This document shows, piece by piece, positions 23,979 through 33,633 of a DNA stretch of 64,000 bases (positions are counted from its first letter, which is position 1; each line of letters opens with the position of its first letter). The position numbers were made by a program, and so were the translations under genes. This DNA comes from Candidatus Edwardsbacteria bacterium (GTDB lineage: Bacteria > Edwardsbacteria > AC1 > EtOH8), in NCBI GenBank assembly GCA_031082425.1, contig JAVHLB010000001.1, positions 248,001 through 312,000 of the forward strand, read 5' to 3'. Under the pieces are notes generated by a model. That model made no database searches, had not been told where the DNA came from, and saw nothing but the letters and a program-made list of their open reading frames with translations.

Positions 23979-26660
23979 TCAAGAGGCTCTGCGAAAAATA
24001 TTTTGGCGGATAAGTTTCTCCAGCTCCACCGCGACCAGGATGGACGAAGAAACGACTATGCAGGCCAGCAGGTCCAGCCCGCTGACCGGGGCGGTCTTGA
24101 AGACCGGCTGCAGGACCGGCAGATAGACCGCGCCCAACTGCAGCAGGGCGGTGATCAGCACTGCGCCGTAGAGGTACCAGTTTCCGGAGGGGGCCAGGGC
24201 AAAGAACGATCTTTTGTCGGAGCGGATGGCCAGGGCGTTGAACAGCTGGTAGAACGACATGGTCATGAAGACCATGGTCCGGGCCATAATTTCAGCGGTT
24301 TCCCTGGTCTGACCCATCTCGATGTGCCGGCCGATGGCCCAATGGAACATCAGCAGGCAGCCGGCCGCCATCAGCAGCCCCGAAAAAAGCACCTGGGCCC
24401 ACAAGCCCCGGGCGAAAAGACTCTCGGCCGGGGGGCGGGGTGCCCGCTTCATGATGTCGGCCTCCGGCGGCTCGTTGCTCAGGGCCAGGGCCGGCAGGGA
24501 ATCGGTCACCAGGTTGATCCACAATATCTGGATCGGCAGCAGGGGCAGGGGCAGGTTCAGCATGATGCCGCCGAACATGGTCAGCACCTCGCCCAGGTTG
24601 GTGCCCAGCATATAGCGCACGAACTTGCGGATGTTGTCATATATCCTCCGGCCCTCGGCCACCGCCGCCACGATGGTGGCGAAGTTGTCGTCCAGCAACA
24701 CCACGTCCGAGGCTTCCTTGGAGACGTCGCTCCCGGTGATGCCCATGGCGATGCCGATATCGGCCCCCCTTAAGGCCGGAGCGTCGTTGACCCCGTCGCC
24801 GGTCATGGCCACGATGCGCCCCTTGCTTTGCAGGGCCTGGACTATCTTGATCTTGTCCTCCGGCGAGACCCGGGCGAAGAGGGATATTCTCTCTATCTTT
24901 TCCGCCAGCTCCTCCACGCTCAGGGCCTTCAGCTCCATTCCGGTCAGATGCAGGTCGCCGGGCGAGTAAATGCCCAGCTCCCGGGCGATGGCCAGGGCGG
25001 TGGCCGGATGGTCGCCGGTGATCATCACCGGCCGGATGCCGGCGCTGCGGCACTGCGCCACCGCGACCCGGACCTCCTCCCGGGGCGGGTCGATCATGGC
25101 CGCCAGCCCCAGAAAGGTCAGGCCCCTCTCGATCTGATCTATCTCCAGCTTCTCCGGCAGGGCTTCGATGATCTTATAGGCCAGGGCCAGCACCCGGTGC
25201 CCGCCTTCGGCCAGGGATCGGTTGATCTCCAAAGCCTGGGCGGGAAAGTCCGGGCACTTATGCTCCAGATTGTCCAGGGCCCCCTTGACATAGCAGATGT
25301 ATCTTCCATCGTCCATCCGGTGGATGGTGGTCATCATCTTGCGTTCGGAATCGAATGGCAGCTCGCCCACCCGGGGCAGGTCCTTCTCCAAAGAATCGCG
25401 CCACAGCCCGGCCTTGGCGGCCAGGGTCAGCAGGGCCCCCTCGGTGGGGTCCCCGGCTATTTTCCAGGCATCGGAGCCGTCGGCCTTCTCCTGGAACAGG
25501 GTGGCATCGTTGCACAGGCAGGAGGCGTTCAGTAATTTCTGGAACAGGGGGTCGTCGGCTTTTTTCCCGTCCTGGGACAGGATCTCTCCCATGGGCTGGT
25601 AGCCGCCTCCCCGGACATCATAAAGCACGCCGTTGCAGAATACCTTTTTGACAGTCATCTGGTTCTGGGTCAGGGTGCCGGTCTTGTCCGAGCAGATCAC
25701 CGAGACCGAGCCCAGGGTCTCCACCGCCGGCAGTTTTTTGACCAGGGCGTTCTTTTTGACCATCTTCTGCACGCCGAAGGACAGGACGATGGTGATCACC
25801 GCCGGCAGGCTCTCCGGGATGGCCGCCACCGCCAGCGAGATGGCGGTCAGCAGCATCACCGAGACCGGGATGCCGTGCAGCCATCCGGCCAGGAAGATCA
25901 CGGCGCACAGGATCACCGTGGCCAGGGCCAGGATCCGGGCCAGCCCGGCCAGCCTTTTCTGCAGCGGGGTCTGGCCCTGCCGGAGGGTCTGGATGGACTG
26001 GGCGATCCTGCCCAGTTCGGTGTTCATTCCGGTGGAGGCCACCACCGCCCTTCCCCGGCCGTAGACGCAGATGGTGCCCAAAAAGGCCATGTTGTTCCGG
26101 TCGGCCAGGGGGGCCTCGTTTTCAATGGGGAGAGAAGATTTCTCCACCGGCAGGGACTCGCCGGTCAGGGAGGACTCCTCTATCTTGAGCGAAGCGGCCT
26201 CCAGTATCCGGGCATCGGCCGGGATCCGGGAACCGGCCTCGATCAGGATGATGTCCCCCGGCACCAGGTTTTCCGAGGGGATCTCCAGCACCTTCCCGGC
26301 CCTTACCACCTTGGCCAGCGGCTGGGAAAGTTTTTTCAGGGCGGCCATGGCCTGGTCGGCCCGGTATTCCTGGAGGAAGCCGATGACGGCATTGATCAGG
26401 GCGATGGCCAGAATGACGAAGGAATCGGTCAGGTCGTGGGTCAGCCCGGAGATCACCGCCGCGATCAGCAGGACCAGCACCATGATATTCTTGAACTGGT
26501 CGAAGAATATCTTTAACGGTCCGGTTCGTTTGCCTTCAGCCAATCTGTTGGGACCATACTTGGCCAGGCGTTCGGCGACCTGTTGCTCCGAAAGGCCGGA
26601 GTAGTGATCGGAGCCCAGCTCGGCCAGGGATTGTTCTATGGTTTGATTATAGAGGGGCAT
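23979..26660 (-). CDS. P-type calcium-transporting ATPase (P2A)
   Basis: 893 residues with about ten membrane helices. Phosphorylation loop SDKTGTLTQNQMTV near 323, actuator loop TGES near 169, hinge MTGDGVNDAPAL near 621, and PEGLP-like PESLPAV in helix 4. Together with the N-terminal cation-ATPase domain these place it in the SERCA/PMCA-like group that exports Ca2+, or Mn2+ in some bacteria. Complete length. No regulator or sensor is adjacent. Ion identity is inferred. Confidence 0.92.
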   Translation of the reverse strand: MPLYNQTIEQSLAELGSDHYSGLSEQQVAERLAKYGPNRLAEGKRTGPLKIFFDQFKNIMVLVLLIAAVISGLTHDLTDSFVILAIALINAVIGFLQEYRADQAMAALKKLSQPLAKVVRAGKVLEIPSENLVPGDIILIEAGSRIPADARILEAASLKIEESSLTGESLPVEKSSLPIENEAPLADRNNMAFLGTICVYGRGRAVVASTGMNTELGRIAQSIQTLRQGQTPLQKRLAGLARILALATVILCAVIFLAGWLHGIPVSVMLLTAISLAVAAIPESLPAVITIVLSFGVQKMVKKNALVKKLPAVETLGSVSVICSDKTGTLTQNQMTVKKVFCNGVLYDVRGGGYQPMGEILSQDGKKADDPLFQKLLNASCLCNDATLFQEKADGSDAWKIAGDPTEGALLTLAAKAGLWRDSLEKDLPRVGELPFDSERKMMTTIHRMDDGRYICYVKGALDNLEHKCPDFPAQALEINRSLAEGGHRVLALAYKIIEALPEKLEIDQIERGLTFLGLAAMIDPPREEVRVAVAQCRSAGIRPVMITGDHPATALAIARELGIYSPGDLHLTGMELKALSVEELAEKIERISLFARVSPEDKIKIVQALQSKGRIVAMTGDGVNDAPALRGADIGIAMGITGSDVSKEASDVVLLDDNFATIVAAVAEGRRIYDNIRKFVRYMLGTNLGEVLTMFGGIMLNLPLPLLPIQILWINLVTDSLPALALSNEPPEADIMKRAPRPPAESLFARGLWAQVLFSGLLMAAGCLLMFHWAIGRHIEMGQTRETAEIMARTMVFMTMSFYQLFNALAIRSDKRSFFALAPSGNWYLYGAVLITALLQLGAVYLPVLQPVFKTAPVSGLDLLACIVVSSSILVAVELEKLIRQNIFRRAS

Positions 26661-26697
26661 AGGTTAATATTAAAAATTAAAAAGGACAAAAGATATA

Positions 26698-27282
26698 CTA
26701 TGAAATATGAAATTTAATTTGTTCATATATGGCTAATGATTTATTTAACATAATTTTTTTAAATTCTAAAAATAAAAGAATCACGATGATCAATACAGCC
26801 AGAAAAATAATAGATTCATATATATTTTCTCCCTTTAAGAATGATAAAATAACCTCCCAAATAACCCCTGAGGTGAAACCTATTATCCAAACGACAATAA
26901 ATATCGTTATGCCAAGACTTAACCGAATTTCTGTGGTAAAAATGCCATCTTTTATGTGTATAAAGCCGGTTGTGGGAACACCATTATTAAAAGGGTTCCA
27001 TTCTAAAGGTTTAAAAAGATATTTTGTTCGAAAAATACACTTATCGCTTGATATTAGCATAAATTTACCATCTTGGGTTTCATATTTATTGTTTTTTTCA
27101 ATCTCGGCAATATTATAATTTACAACCTCAGAAAAGGTCAGTAATTTAAGGCCAAGTCTATAAAAATGGTATTTAAATAATGTTATCATTAGTGTATCAA
27201 ATAATATATATAGACCATATAGTATGAACAATATCAAAGCGATATTGTGATAGATGGCGGTATTTATATTAGAAAGCGACAT
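26698..27282 (-). CDS. Uncharacterised AT-rich membrane protein
   Basis: 194 residues with membrane helices at about 10-35, 118-142 and 155-175 around a hydrophilic, partly beta-rich middle part. No known family was recognised. The DNA is clearly richer in A+T than the flanking genes (many AAT, ATT and TTT codons), which suggests recent arrival. The Shine-Dalgarno site is weak. It lies between the ATPase and the acyltransferase fusion on the same strand; no functional link is visible. Confidence 0.6.
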   Translation of the reverse strand: MSLSNINTAIYHNIALILFILYGLYILFDTLMITLFKYHFYRLGLKLLTFSEVVNYNIAEIEKNNKYETQDGKFMLISSDKCIFRTKYLFKPLEWNPFNNGVPTTGFIHIKDGIFTTEIRLSLGITIFIVVWIIGFTSGVIWEVILSFLKGENIYESIIFLAVLIIVILLFLEFKKIMLNKSLAIYEQIKFHIS

Positions 27283-27309
27283 AAGTTTGATTGTAAATAT
27301 TAGTTAAAG

Positions 27310-29763
27310 TTAAATATTCTCCGCAATGGCCTGTCTGGTCTGGCTGGTGATCTGGTCGTAGTCCATCTGTCCGGGATAAATGGCCGGGAGGAATTTTAAA
27401 GACACCTTGCCCGGCTTGGGAAGTTTGCGTCCGATGGGGACCGAGGCATAGGCCCCGGAGATGGCCACCGGCACCACCGGCACCTGCAGTTCCTTGCTCA
27501 GTATGGCGAAGGTCTTCTTGAATTCCGAAAGATGGCCGTCCCGGCTGCGGGCCCCCTCGGGGAAGATGGCCAGGTTCTTGCCCTGCCGGATGGCCGCCGC
27601 CGCCTGCTGCAGGGTGCTCTTCAGATCCCGGTTGATGTCCATCACCAGCAGATTGCTGTGGCTGGCGTAGAATCGGTTGATGGGCGTCTGGATGTGTTTT
27701 CCGGCGGCCAGGAAAAAGGTGTCCTTTAAGATCCGATTAGGCAGCAGGATGGACAAAAATATTCCATCAAGAAAGCTCTGGTGGTTTGGAGCCAGTATGA
27801 ACGGCCCCGGCGGCAGGCTCTGTTGCCCTTGTCCTTGCAGGTGGAAGTATAGTTTAAATAGAGGCGCGGTTGCCAATTTCATAGAACACTGCATAAAGCG
27901 GCTTTTGGGCATGGTAAACTCCGCCTTCTCCTGCAGGGTGCTGTGCCAGTCCGAAATTTCCGAACTGCCGGCCTTCTTCTGCTCGGCGATCAGTCGGCTC
28001 AGGGCTTCCACGGTATGGTGAGCCACCGATTCCCCATCCTCCAGTTTTATTCCGAAGCTTTTTTCCAGGAACAGGTCCAGCTCTATCTTGCCCAGGGAAT
28101 CCAGCCCCAGGTCGTACTCCAAATGCTGGTCGGGATAGACCTTCTGGTCCAGGGCCTTCTCCAGGTAGGTCTTCAATGCCCGGTACTCCTGGCTGTCGGG
28201 GTCGGGCCTCAGGCGGTGGGTCTCGGCGGTTTTGGCGTCCATCTGGGGCAGCAGGAACCTTTTTAATTTCCCCAGCCGGGTCTTGGGCAGCTCGTCGTTG
28301 ACCAGGGTGAAGTGATGGATCTTCTTGTAGCCGGGCACCGTCAGGTTGAACTTGTCCAGCACCAGCCACTTGATGGTCTCCCGCAAGTTGACCACCTGCT
28401 GTTTCTTGACCGCCAGAAAGTCGGGGTGGATCACCGCCCCCAGCTTCTCCTCCCGGGGATAGACCCCTATCTCCTTTATCAGCGGGGAGAGCGACAGGAT
28501 ACGGTTCTCGATCTCCTCGGGGTTGATGTTCTTGCCGCTGGACAGGACGATGATCTCCTTCTTGCGCCCGGTGATGAATAGCCGGTTCTTCTGGTCCAGG
28601 TAGCCCTGGTCCCCGGTGTGCAGCCAGCCGTCCCTCAAGATGGCGGCGGTGTCCTCCGGCTTGTTGTAATAGCCCTTCATTATGTTCCGGCCCCGGGCCA
28701 GCACCTCGCCGTCCACTATTTTGACCTCGGTCTGGCTGGTGGGGGTGCCGGGCGAGCCGATCTTCACCCGGCCGGGCTTGGTGAAGGTTATCATCGGGGC
28801 GGCCTCGGTCATGCCGAAGCCCTCCAGCACCTCGAAGCCCATGGCGTAAAGGTCGCCGCCCACCCTTTCGTCCAGCTTGGCCCCGCCGGAGATGAAGTAT
28901 TTGATGTGCCCCCCGAAGGCCTGCTGGGCCTTTTTGAAGATCAGGCGACCCAGGGCCGGCTGCTTCAGGGTCCGGGAAATTTTCAGCAATACTTTGGCGG
29001 CCGGGCTGGCGTTGATCTTGTCGATCATCCCCTTGTGGAACAGCCGGTACAGCCGGGGAACCCCGATGATGATGGTAATGCCGTATTGCTTCAGGGCGCC
29101 CAGGATCTCCTCGGAGGAGATCTTCTCCAGGATCACCAGGGTGGCGCCGCAGTACAGGGTGGCCATGATGGTCCCCATCAACGGGAAGATGTGGTGGAAG
29201 GGCAGAATGGCCAGCAGCCGGTCGTCGGCGGTGTATATTTTGGTGTTATCCACCACGTCCTCGATGTTGGCCATGATATTGTCGTGGGTCAGCATCACCC
29301 CCTTGGGGCTGCCGGTGGTGCCGGAGGTGTAGATGATGGTGGCGGTCTGGTGCTTGTCCGGCTGGGCCGCCATCTTGTCCGGCGCATTATCCGGCAGGGA
29401 AAGCTCCTCAAATGTCAGGACCTCCGGGCGGTAGCCGCCCGTCAGCGAGCGGACCGCTTCGGTCAGAACCTCTTTGGTCTTGTGGGAGCAGAAAACCACC
29501 GAAGGCCGGCAGTCGTTCAGGATATATGCCACCTCGTCGGCCGGGGCCAGATAATCGATGGGCACCGAGACCCCGTCGTTCTTCCACACCGACAAATAGG
29601 CGTAGATCCATTCCGGCCGGTTCTCGGAGAAGACCGCCGCCCGGTCTCCCTTTTTTAGCCGATAGCAGGAAGCGAAGCGGTTCACCAGGGAGATGGTCTC
29701 GGCGTAGGATATCTCCCGGCCCCGGTAGATCAGGGCGGCCTTTTTAAAGTCTTTGATATGCAA
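27310..29763 (-). CDS. Acyl-activating enzyme + acyl carrier protein + PlsC-type acyltransferase fusion
   Basis: About 817 residues from the TTG at 29763, which has AGAGG 6 nt upstream (a TTG at 29781 is also in frame). An AMP-binding ligase domain (about 1-500) has YTSGTTGSPKG at about 146. An acyl-carrier domain (about 525-600) has the phosphopantetheine Ser in LGLDSLGK (about 553). A 1-acyl-glycerol-3-phosphate acyltransferase domain (about 640-817) has NHQSFLD (about 660) and FPEGARS (about 737). It resembles the Aas group, which activates a fatty acid, loads it on an ACP and transfers it to a lysophospholipid. The build suggests recycling of membrane lipids; the substrate is inferred. 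Confidence 0.9.
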   Translation of the reverse strand: MHIKDFKKAALIYRGREISYAETISLVNRFASCYRLKKGDRAAVFSENRPEWIYAYLSVWKNDGVSVPIDYLAPADEVAYILNDCRPSVVFCSHKTKEVLTEAVRSLTGGYRPEVLTFEELSLPDNAPDKMAAQPDKHQTATIIYTSGTTGSPKGVMLTHDNIMANIEDVVDNTKIYTADDRLLAILPFHHIFPLMGTIMATLYCGATLVILEKISSEEILGALKQYGITIIIGVPRLYRLFHKGMIDKINASPAAKVLLKISRTLKQPALGRLIFKKAQQAFGGHIKYFISGGAKLDERVGGDLYAMGFEVLEGFGMTEAAPMITFTKPGRVKIGSPGTPTSQTEVKIVDGEVLARGRNIMKGYYNKPEDTAAILRDGWLHTGDQGYLDQKNRLFITGRKKEIIVLSSGKNINPEEIENRILSLSPLIKEIGVYPREEKLGAVIHPDFLAVKKQQVVNLRETIKWLVLDKFNLTVPGYKKIHHFTLVNDELPKTRLGKLKRFLLPQMDAKTAETHRLRPDPDSQEYRALKTYLEKALDQKVYPDQHLEYDLGLDSLGKIELDLFLEKSFGIKLEDGESVAHHTVEALSRLIAEQKKAGSSEISDWHSTLQEKAEFTMPKSRFMQCSMKLATAPLFKLYFHLQGQGQQSLPPGPFILAPNHQSFLDGIFLSILLPNRILKDTFFLAAGKHIQTPINRFYASHSNLLVMDINRDLKSTLQQAAAAIRQGKNLAIFPEGARSRDGHLSEFKKTFAILSKELQVPVVPVAISGAYASVPIGRKLPKPGKVSLKFLPAIYPGQMDYDQITSQTRQAIAENI

Positions 29764-29816
29764 AATTGATCCTCTTAGCAAGTTATCGGAAAAGTTATCT
29801 TGGAAAGCAAACAGGT

Positions 29817-31580
29817 TCAGCGGATGATGGTGATCTTTAGTGTTCCGGCCCGGCCACCGCTGTTCACCCGGCAGAAATAAACACCGTTACCCAACAAGCG
29901 GCCAGAGCGGTCACGACCGTTCCAGGAGAAATGATTTGTTCCAGGTGCAGCATAGATTGCGGCGGTTTGATGAACCAGCCGGCCGGTTATGTCATAGACC
30001 GCCAGCATCGCGCTGCCCGGTCTGGGCATAACAAAACTTATGACAGCACCCGACCGCATCGGATTCGGGCGGCCGGAAAGCGCCAGCCCCGGCCCGACCT
30101 CTGGCTCCGGTTTTTCCTCGGTTGCCCCGCTGGGCGAATAATGCATGGCCGCCCAGGTATCGATGATCCCCCAGCCGTAAGTGGTGCTGTCGGGGTTGGT
30201 GCTCCGGCTGGCGGTCATCATCAGGGCTTCCCGCACCTGCATCGGCGTCCAGTCCGGGTGGGCCTCAAGGATCAGGGCACAGGCCCCGGCCACCAACGGC
30301 GTGGCGCACGAGGTGCCGGTGGCGTAATGAGTGTAGCTGCTGACGGTGCTCCAGCTTGCCCAGTATATGTTGGTTCCCTGGGCGCAGACCTCTGGCTTGG
30401 GCCTTCCGTCGTAAGTCGGGCCGCGGGAACTGGAGGGGTTGATGACCCCGAAAGAATCCACATTGCCCACCGAGAGGATGGAATCAGCATCGGCCGGGGC
30501 GGCCAGGCTCCCCAGAGACGGGCCGGAGTTGGCCATGGCGTTGCAGACGATGATGCCCAGTGATGCGGCATGACGGGCGGCCAGGGACGAAATGGCGGTG
30601 TTGCCGTCCAGGTCTTGGTATGAATACGAATATTGGGACGAGTCGAAATCCCGATAGCCCAGCGAACTGGAGACCACCTCCGCGCCGATGGAGTCGGCCC
30701 GCTGCAATGCCGCCGCCCAATGGTCCTCCTCGACCGGCATCTCCTGGCTCATGTCCTCGGTATGGTAGATGGCCCAGGAAGCTCTGTAGGCAGGACCGAT
30801 CAATTGACCGGGGACGTAACCGCCGGCCTCCGACCAGGTGCCGGTGCCGTGGGCGTCCCAGTCTACGGTGTCGGCATTGGTCACAAAATCCCATTCATCC
30901 ACCAAGCGGCCGTTGGCGCGTATCGAATCGAAAGCCTGGTGTCCCTTGCGGAACCCGTTGTCCAGCATGGCCACCAGCACCCCGGCCCCGGAATATCCGG
31001 AGTCGTGGCAGACCACGGCATTGATCAAGCTGTCCTGGGTGAATGACGGGCCGTAATTCAACAGATGGGCCTTGGGACTTTCGGTCTCAGGCATCTTGGG
31101 GCTGGCATCTTCAACTTCCGGCAGGACCCTTTTCCTGCTGGCCGGAAGCGGGCCTATTCTTTTTACAAAGTTTAGGTTTTTGCAATTCTTGATCTGGGCC
31201 TCGGTCATCTCGAAGCTGGCGGCATTGAACCAGTTTAGCGACTGCCGGTGCCTTGCGCCCAGGGCCGCGATCCGGCGGACGTAATCGGTGCTTACCGGAA
31301 GATCTTCAAAGGTCATCTCCTGCCGGCCAACTTTGGCCCGGCGCTTGAGGGCCCGCGGGGAGAATTGCCGGCCGCGCCGATCCATGGCGCTTCTTAATTC
31401 GTCCTTGGTGGAAAAACCCTTGTCGTAAAAGAAAACCAGCACCGCTATAGTTGTCTGGGTCTCGGTGTTCTCTAATGTTGGTGCCGGGCGGCCGGTGGCC
31501 GGCGGCTGGGCGTTGCCGGAGGAAACTAAAAGCCAAGATGTCGCGCCCGCCCATAACACAAATTTAAATAAAGTGTTCAT
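29817..31580 (-). CDS. Secreted subtilisin-family (S8) protease with C-terminal sorting domain
   Basis: 587 residues. Signal peptide at about 1-24, a pro-region, then a subtilase domain with the catalytic triad Asp in VAMLDNGF (about 206), His in DAHGTGTWS (about 245) and Ser in GTSCATP (about 423). The last about 85 residues form a FlgD/type-IX-like beta domain (VYDITGRLVHQ ... NGVYFCRV). Such C-terminal domains direct secretion in FCB bacteria, though no T9SS genes lie here. GGAG precedes the ATG. Secreted to the surface or medium. Confidence 0.9.
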   Translation of the reverse strand: MNTLFKFVLWAGATSWLLVSSGNAQPPATGRPAPTLENTETQTTIAVLVFFYDKGFSTKDELRSAMDRRGRQFSPRALKRRAKVGRQEMTFEDLPVSTDYVRRIAALGARHRQSLNWFNAASFEMTEAQIKNCKNLNFVKRIGPLPASRKRVLPEVEDASPKMPETESPKAHLLNYGPSFTQDSLINAVVCHDSGYSGAGVLVAMLDNGFRKGHQAFDSIRANGRLVDEWDFVTNADTVDWDAHGTGTWSEAGGYVPGQLIGPAYRASWAIYHTEDMSQEMPVEEDHWAAALQRADSIGAEVVSSSLGYRDFDSSQYSYSYQDLDGNTAISSLAARHAASLGIIVCNAMANSGPSLGSLAAPADADSILSVGNVDSFGVINPSSSRGPTYDGRPKPEVCAQGTNIYWASWSTVSSYTHYATGTSCATPLVAGACALILEAHPDWTPMQVREALMMTASRSTNPDSTTYGWGIIDTWAAMHYSPSGATEEKPEPEVGPGLALSGRPNPMRSGAVISFVMPRPGSAMLAVYDITGRLVHQTAAIYAAPGTNHFSWNGRDRSGRLLGNGVYFCRVNSGGRAGTLKITIIR

Positions 31581-31611
31581 CTTTTTGCTCCATGAATTTC
31601 AACTTATTTGA

Positions 31612-32094
31612 CTATCGCTTATACCCGATCTGGCGCAGAAGCTCTTTTCGCCACTTGACGCCATCCTCGTCCTCCACCCCCTTGGGAGCAGAGCCGTCTA
31701 TCACCCCCATAATCCCCCGCCCCTGTTCGCTTTCGGCGATGATCACCTGGCAGGGATTGGCGGTGGCGCAGAAGATCCGGCAGACCTCGGGGCAGTTCTT
31801 TATGGCGTTGAGGACGTTGATGGGATAGGCGTCCTTTAAAAAGATGATGAAGCTGTGGCCGGCCCCGATCGCCTTGGCGTTTTCGATAGCCAGCTTGACC
31901 ATCTCATCGTCCGTTCCCTCATGTCTGATAAGGCAGGCGCCGGAGGCCTCGCAGAAGGCCACCCCGAATTTTATCCCGGGGACGGAGGAGACCAGTATCT
32001 CGTACAGGTCCTCTACCGTCTTGATGAAGTGCGACTGGCCCAGGATGAAGTTGATATCCTCCGGCTTTTTGATGGTGACGAGTTTTGTTTCCAT
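31612..32094 (-). CDS. Adenosine-specific kinase family protein
   Basis: 160 residues from the ATG at 32094, with AAAGGAG 7 nt upstream; an earlier in-frame start at 32124 would give 170 residues but has no site. The sequence follows the pattern of the adenosine-specific-kinase family (PF04008), common in archaea and scattered in thermophilic and candidate bacteria, e.g. GVAFCEASGACLIRHEGTD and ATANPCQVII. The name comes from one archaeal enzyme assay; the true role of bacterial members is not settled. It lies between the protease and parB genes on the same strand. Confidence 0.8.
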   Translation of the reverse strand: METKLVTIKKPEDINFILGQSHFIKTVEDLYEILVSSVPGIKFGVAFCEASGACLIRHEGTDDEMVKLAIENAKAIGAGHSFIIFLKDAYPINVLNAIKNCPEVCRIFCATANPCQVIIAESEQGRGIMGVIDGSAPKGVEDEDGVKWRKELLRQIGYKR

Positions 32095-32147
32095 CGGGGC
32101 TCCTTTTGGATAAAATTCAGGCACGGTCCTTTGCCGTGCCTTAAATT

Positions 32148-33029
32148 TTATAGCTTGATATTGAGTTTCTGCAGGATCCTCTCGAAATCAGTGGCCGAAT
32201 AATACTCCACCTCGATCTTTCCCTTGTTCTTGCCCTGGGGCACTATCCGGACCCTGGTGCCGAATGTTCTCTGGATCTCGTTCTGGATGTTGGTCAAATG
32301 CTGGTCCAATTGCCGGGGCGTTTTAGCGCCCGAAGATTTGGCGGCTTTGATCGGCTCTCCCTTAGCCAGACTTTCCGCCTCCCTTACCGACAGGCCCTTT
32401 GATATTATGATTTGGGCCAGAGCCAGCTGCTTCCTTTTGTCGCTGACCGTCAGCAGGGCCCGGGCGTGCCCGGCGGTCAGTTTATCGTCCTCCAGCATCT
32501 TCTGGATCTCATCCGGCAGGGCCAGCAAACGCAGGCTGTTGGCCACGGTGGATCTCTCCTTGCCCACCTTCCTGGCCAGTGCCTCCTGGGTCAGGCTGAA
32601 CTCCCTGGCCAGCCGCTCATAGCCCCGGGACTCTTCGATGGGATTGAGGTTCTCCCGCTGGATGTTCTCTATCAGCGCGATCTCCAGGGCCTCCTGGTCG
32701 CCGGCCTGGCGGATGATGGCCGGGATCTTCTCCTGGCCCAGCTTCTGGCAGGCCCGCAGGCGCCGCTCCCCGGCGATCAGCTCGTATCCGGCGCCGCTGC
32801 GGCGGACGATCACCGGTTCGATGACCCCCTTCTCCCTGATGGAGTCCATCAGTTCGGCCAGCTCGGCCTCCCGGAAAGAGCGGCGGGGCTGGAAGCGGTT
32901 GGGCTTGATCTCGGACAGCTTTAAAAATCGCTCGATGCCCTCGGGATGCGGGATGGCCGGTGCGGCTGTCTTCTTGGCCGGGATCAGGGCCGACAGGCCC
33001 TTTCCCAGGCCTCTTTTCTGTGCGGTCAT
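32148..33029 (-). CDS. parB: Chromosome-partitioning protein ParB
   Basis: About 293 residues from the ATG at 33029, with GGAG 9 nt upstream; a TTG at 33041 is also in frame. It carries the ParB N-terminal domain with GERRLRA, the CTP-binding box (about 88), ENIQR (about 115), and a helix-turn-helix ALARKVGKERSTVANSLRLL at about 145-165. It binds parS and spreads along DNA as a CTP-gated clamp. Perfect and near-perfect parS sites lie at 50204 and 50284 in the window, and the ParA gene is 1.3 kb upstream, separated by two unrelated genes. Confidence 0.95.
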   Translation of the reverse strand: MTAQKRGLGKGLSALIPAKKTAAPAIPHPEGIERFLKLSEIKPNRFQPRRSFREAELAELMDSIREKGVIEPVIVRRSGAGYELIAGERRLRACQKLGQEKIPAIIRQAGDQEALEIALIENIQRENLNPIEESRGYERLAREFSLTQEALARKVGKERSTVANSLRLLALPDEIQKMLEDDKLTAGHARALLTVSDKRKQLALAQIIISKGLSVREAESLAKGEPIKAAKSSGAKTPRQLDQHLTNIQNEIQRTFGTRVRIVPQGKNKGKIEVEYYSATDFERILQKLNIKL

Positions 33030-33059
33030 GGGGGTCTCCAATATTCTGATGTGTCGGGA

Positions 33060-33623
33060 TTATTTCCAGCTTAAAATGAATTCGGTGTGGGGATCGCCGC
33101 TGGCCAGAGACCTGGTGGTCTCCACCGCCACCTCCTTGCAGCCGTGGATCTCTAGGGAGCGCTGGATCCAGCCTCCGATGCGCGACTCTATCAGGTGGTG
33201 GGCCTCGGGAAATTCGGTCATGTGCAGGACCGCCCGGCTGTAGGTGGAGGATTTGAGCTCCATTTTGCTGGGCTGGTAGTAGGTGGTCATCAGCAGGCTG
33301 GCCCGCTTGATGAAGAAGCTGACCGAGGTCATTTTGACGAAGGCCTTGTATACGCCTTTAAGGGCATAGTCGGCGCTGAAGCGCCCCACCTCCCAGGCCC
33401 CTTTGGGATCGTTGTCATAAAAAAGCTCGCACAGGGATGCGGTGGGCTCTAGGTAGCATTCCTTCAAGGGATACCACCGGTTGATCTTGATGGCGTTGGC
33501 CTCCTGGTACAGCGCCGCTGCCTCGGAGTTCAGCGATTCCAGCCACTTGTTAAGGCCCTCCTGGCCGAATTTGCTTTCGATGAAGATCGGCAGCACCGCC
33601 AGTGCGGTTCCCTTTACGTTCAT
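33060..33623 (-). CDS. Uncharacterised protein, possibly DUF2378-like
   Basis: 187 residues, no signal or membrane segment. The pattern (VKGTALAVLPIFIESKFG at the start, a WYPL segment near residue 50 and GRFSADYALKG near 82) recalls the DUF2378/TIGR02265 group described from myxobacteria, but I cannot confirm this by eye. GAGGAG lies 6 nt before the ATG. It is translated just upstream of parB and downstream of the lipoprotein gene, so it is part of the parA-parB stretch. Function unknown. Confidence 0.5.
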   Translation of the reverse strand: MNVKGTALAVLPIFIESKFGQEGLNKWLESLNSEAAALYQEANAIKINRWYPLKECYLEPTASLCELFYDNDPKGAWEVGRFSADYALKGVYKAFVKMTSVSFFIKRASLLMTTYYQPSKMELKSSTYSRAVLHMTEFPEAHHLIESRIGGWIQRSLEIHGCKEVAVETTRSLASGDPHTEFILSWK

Positions 33624-33633
33624 GGATACTCCT

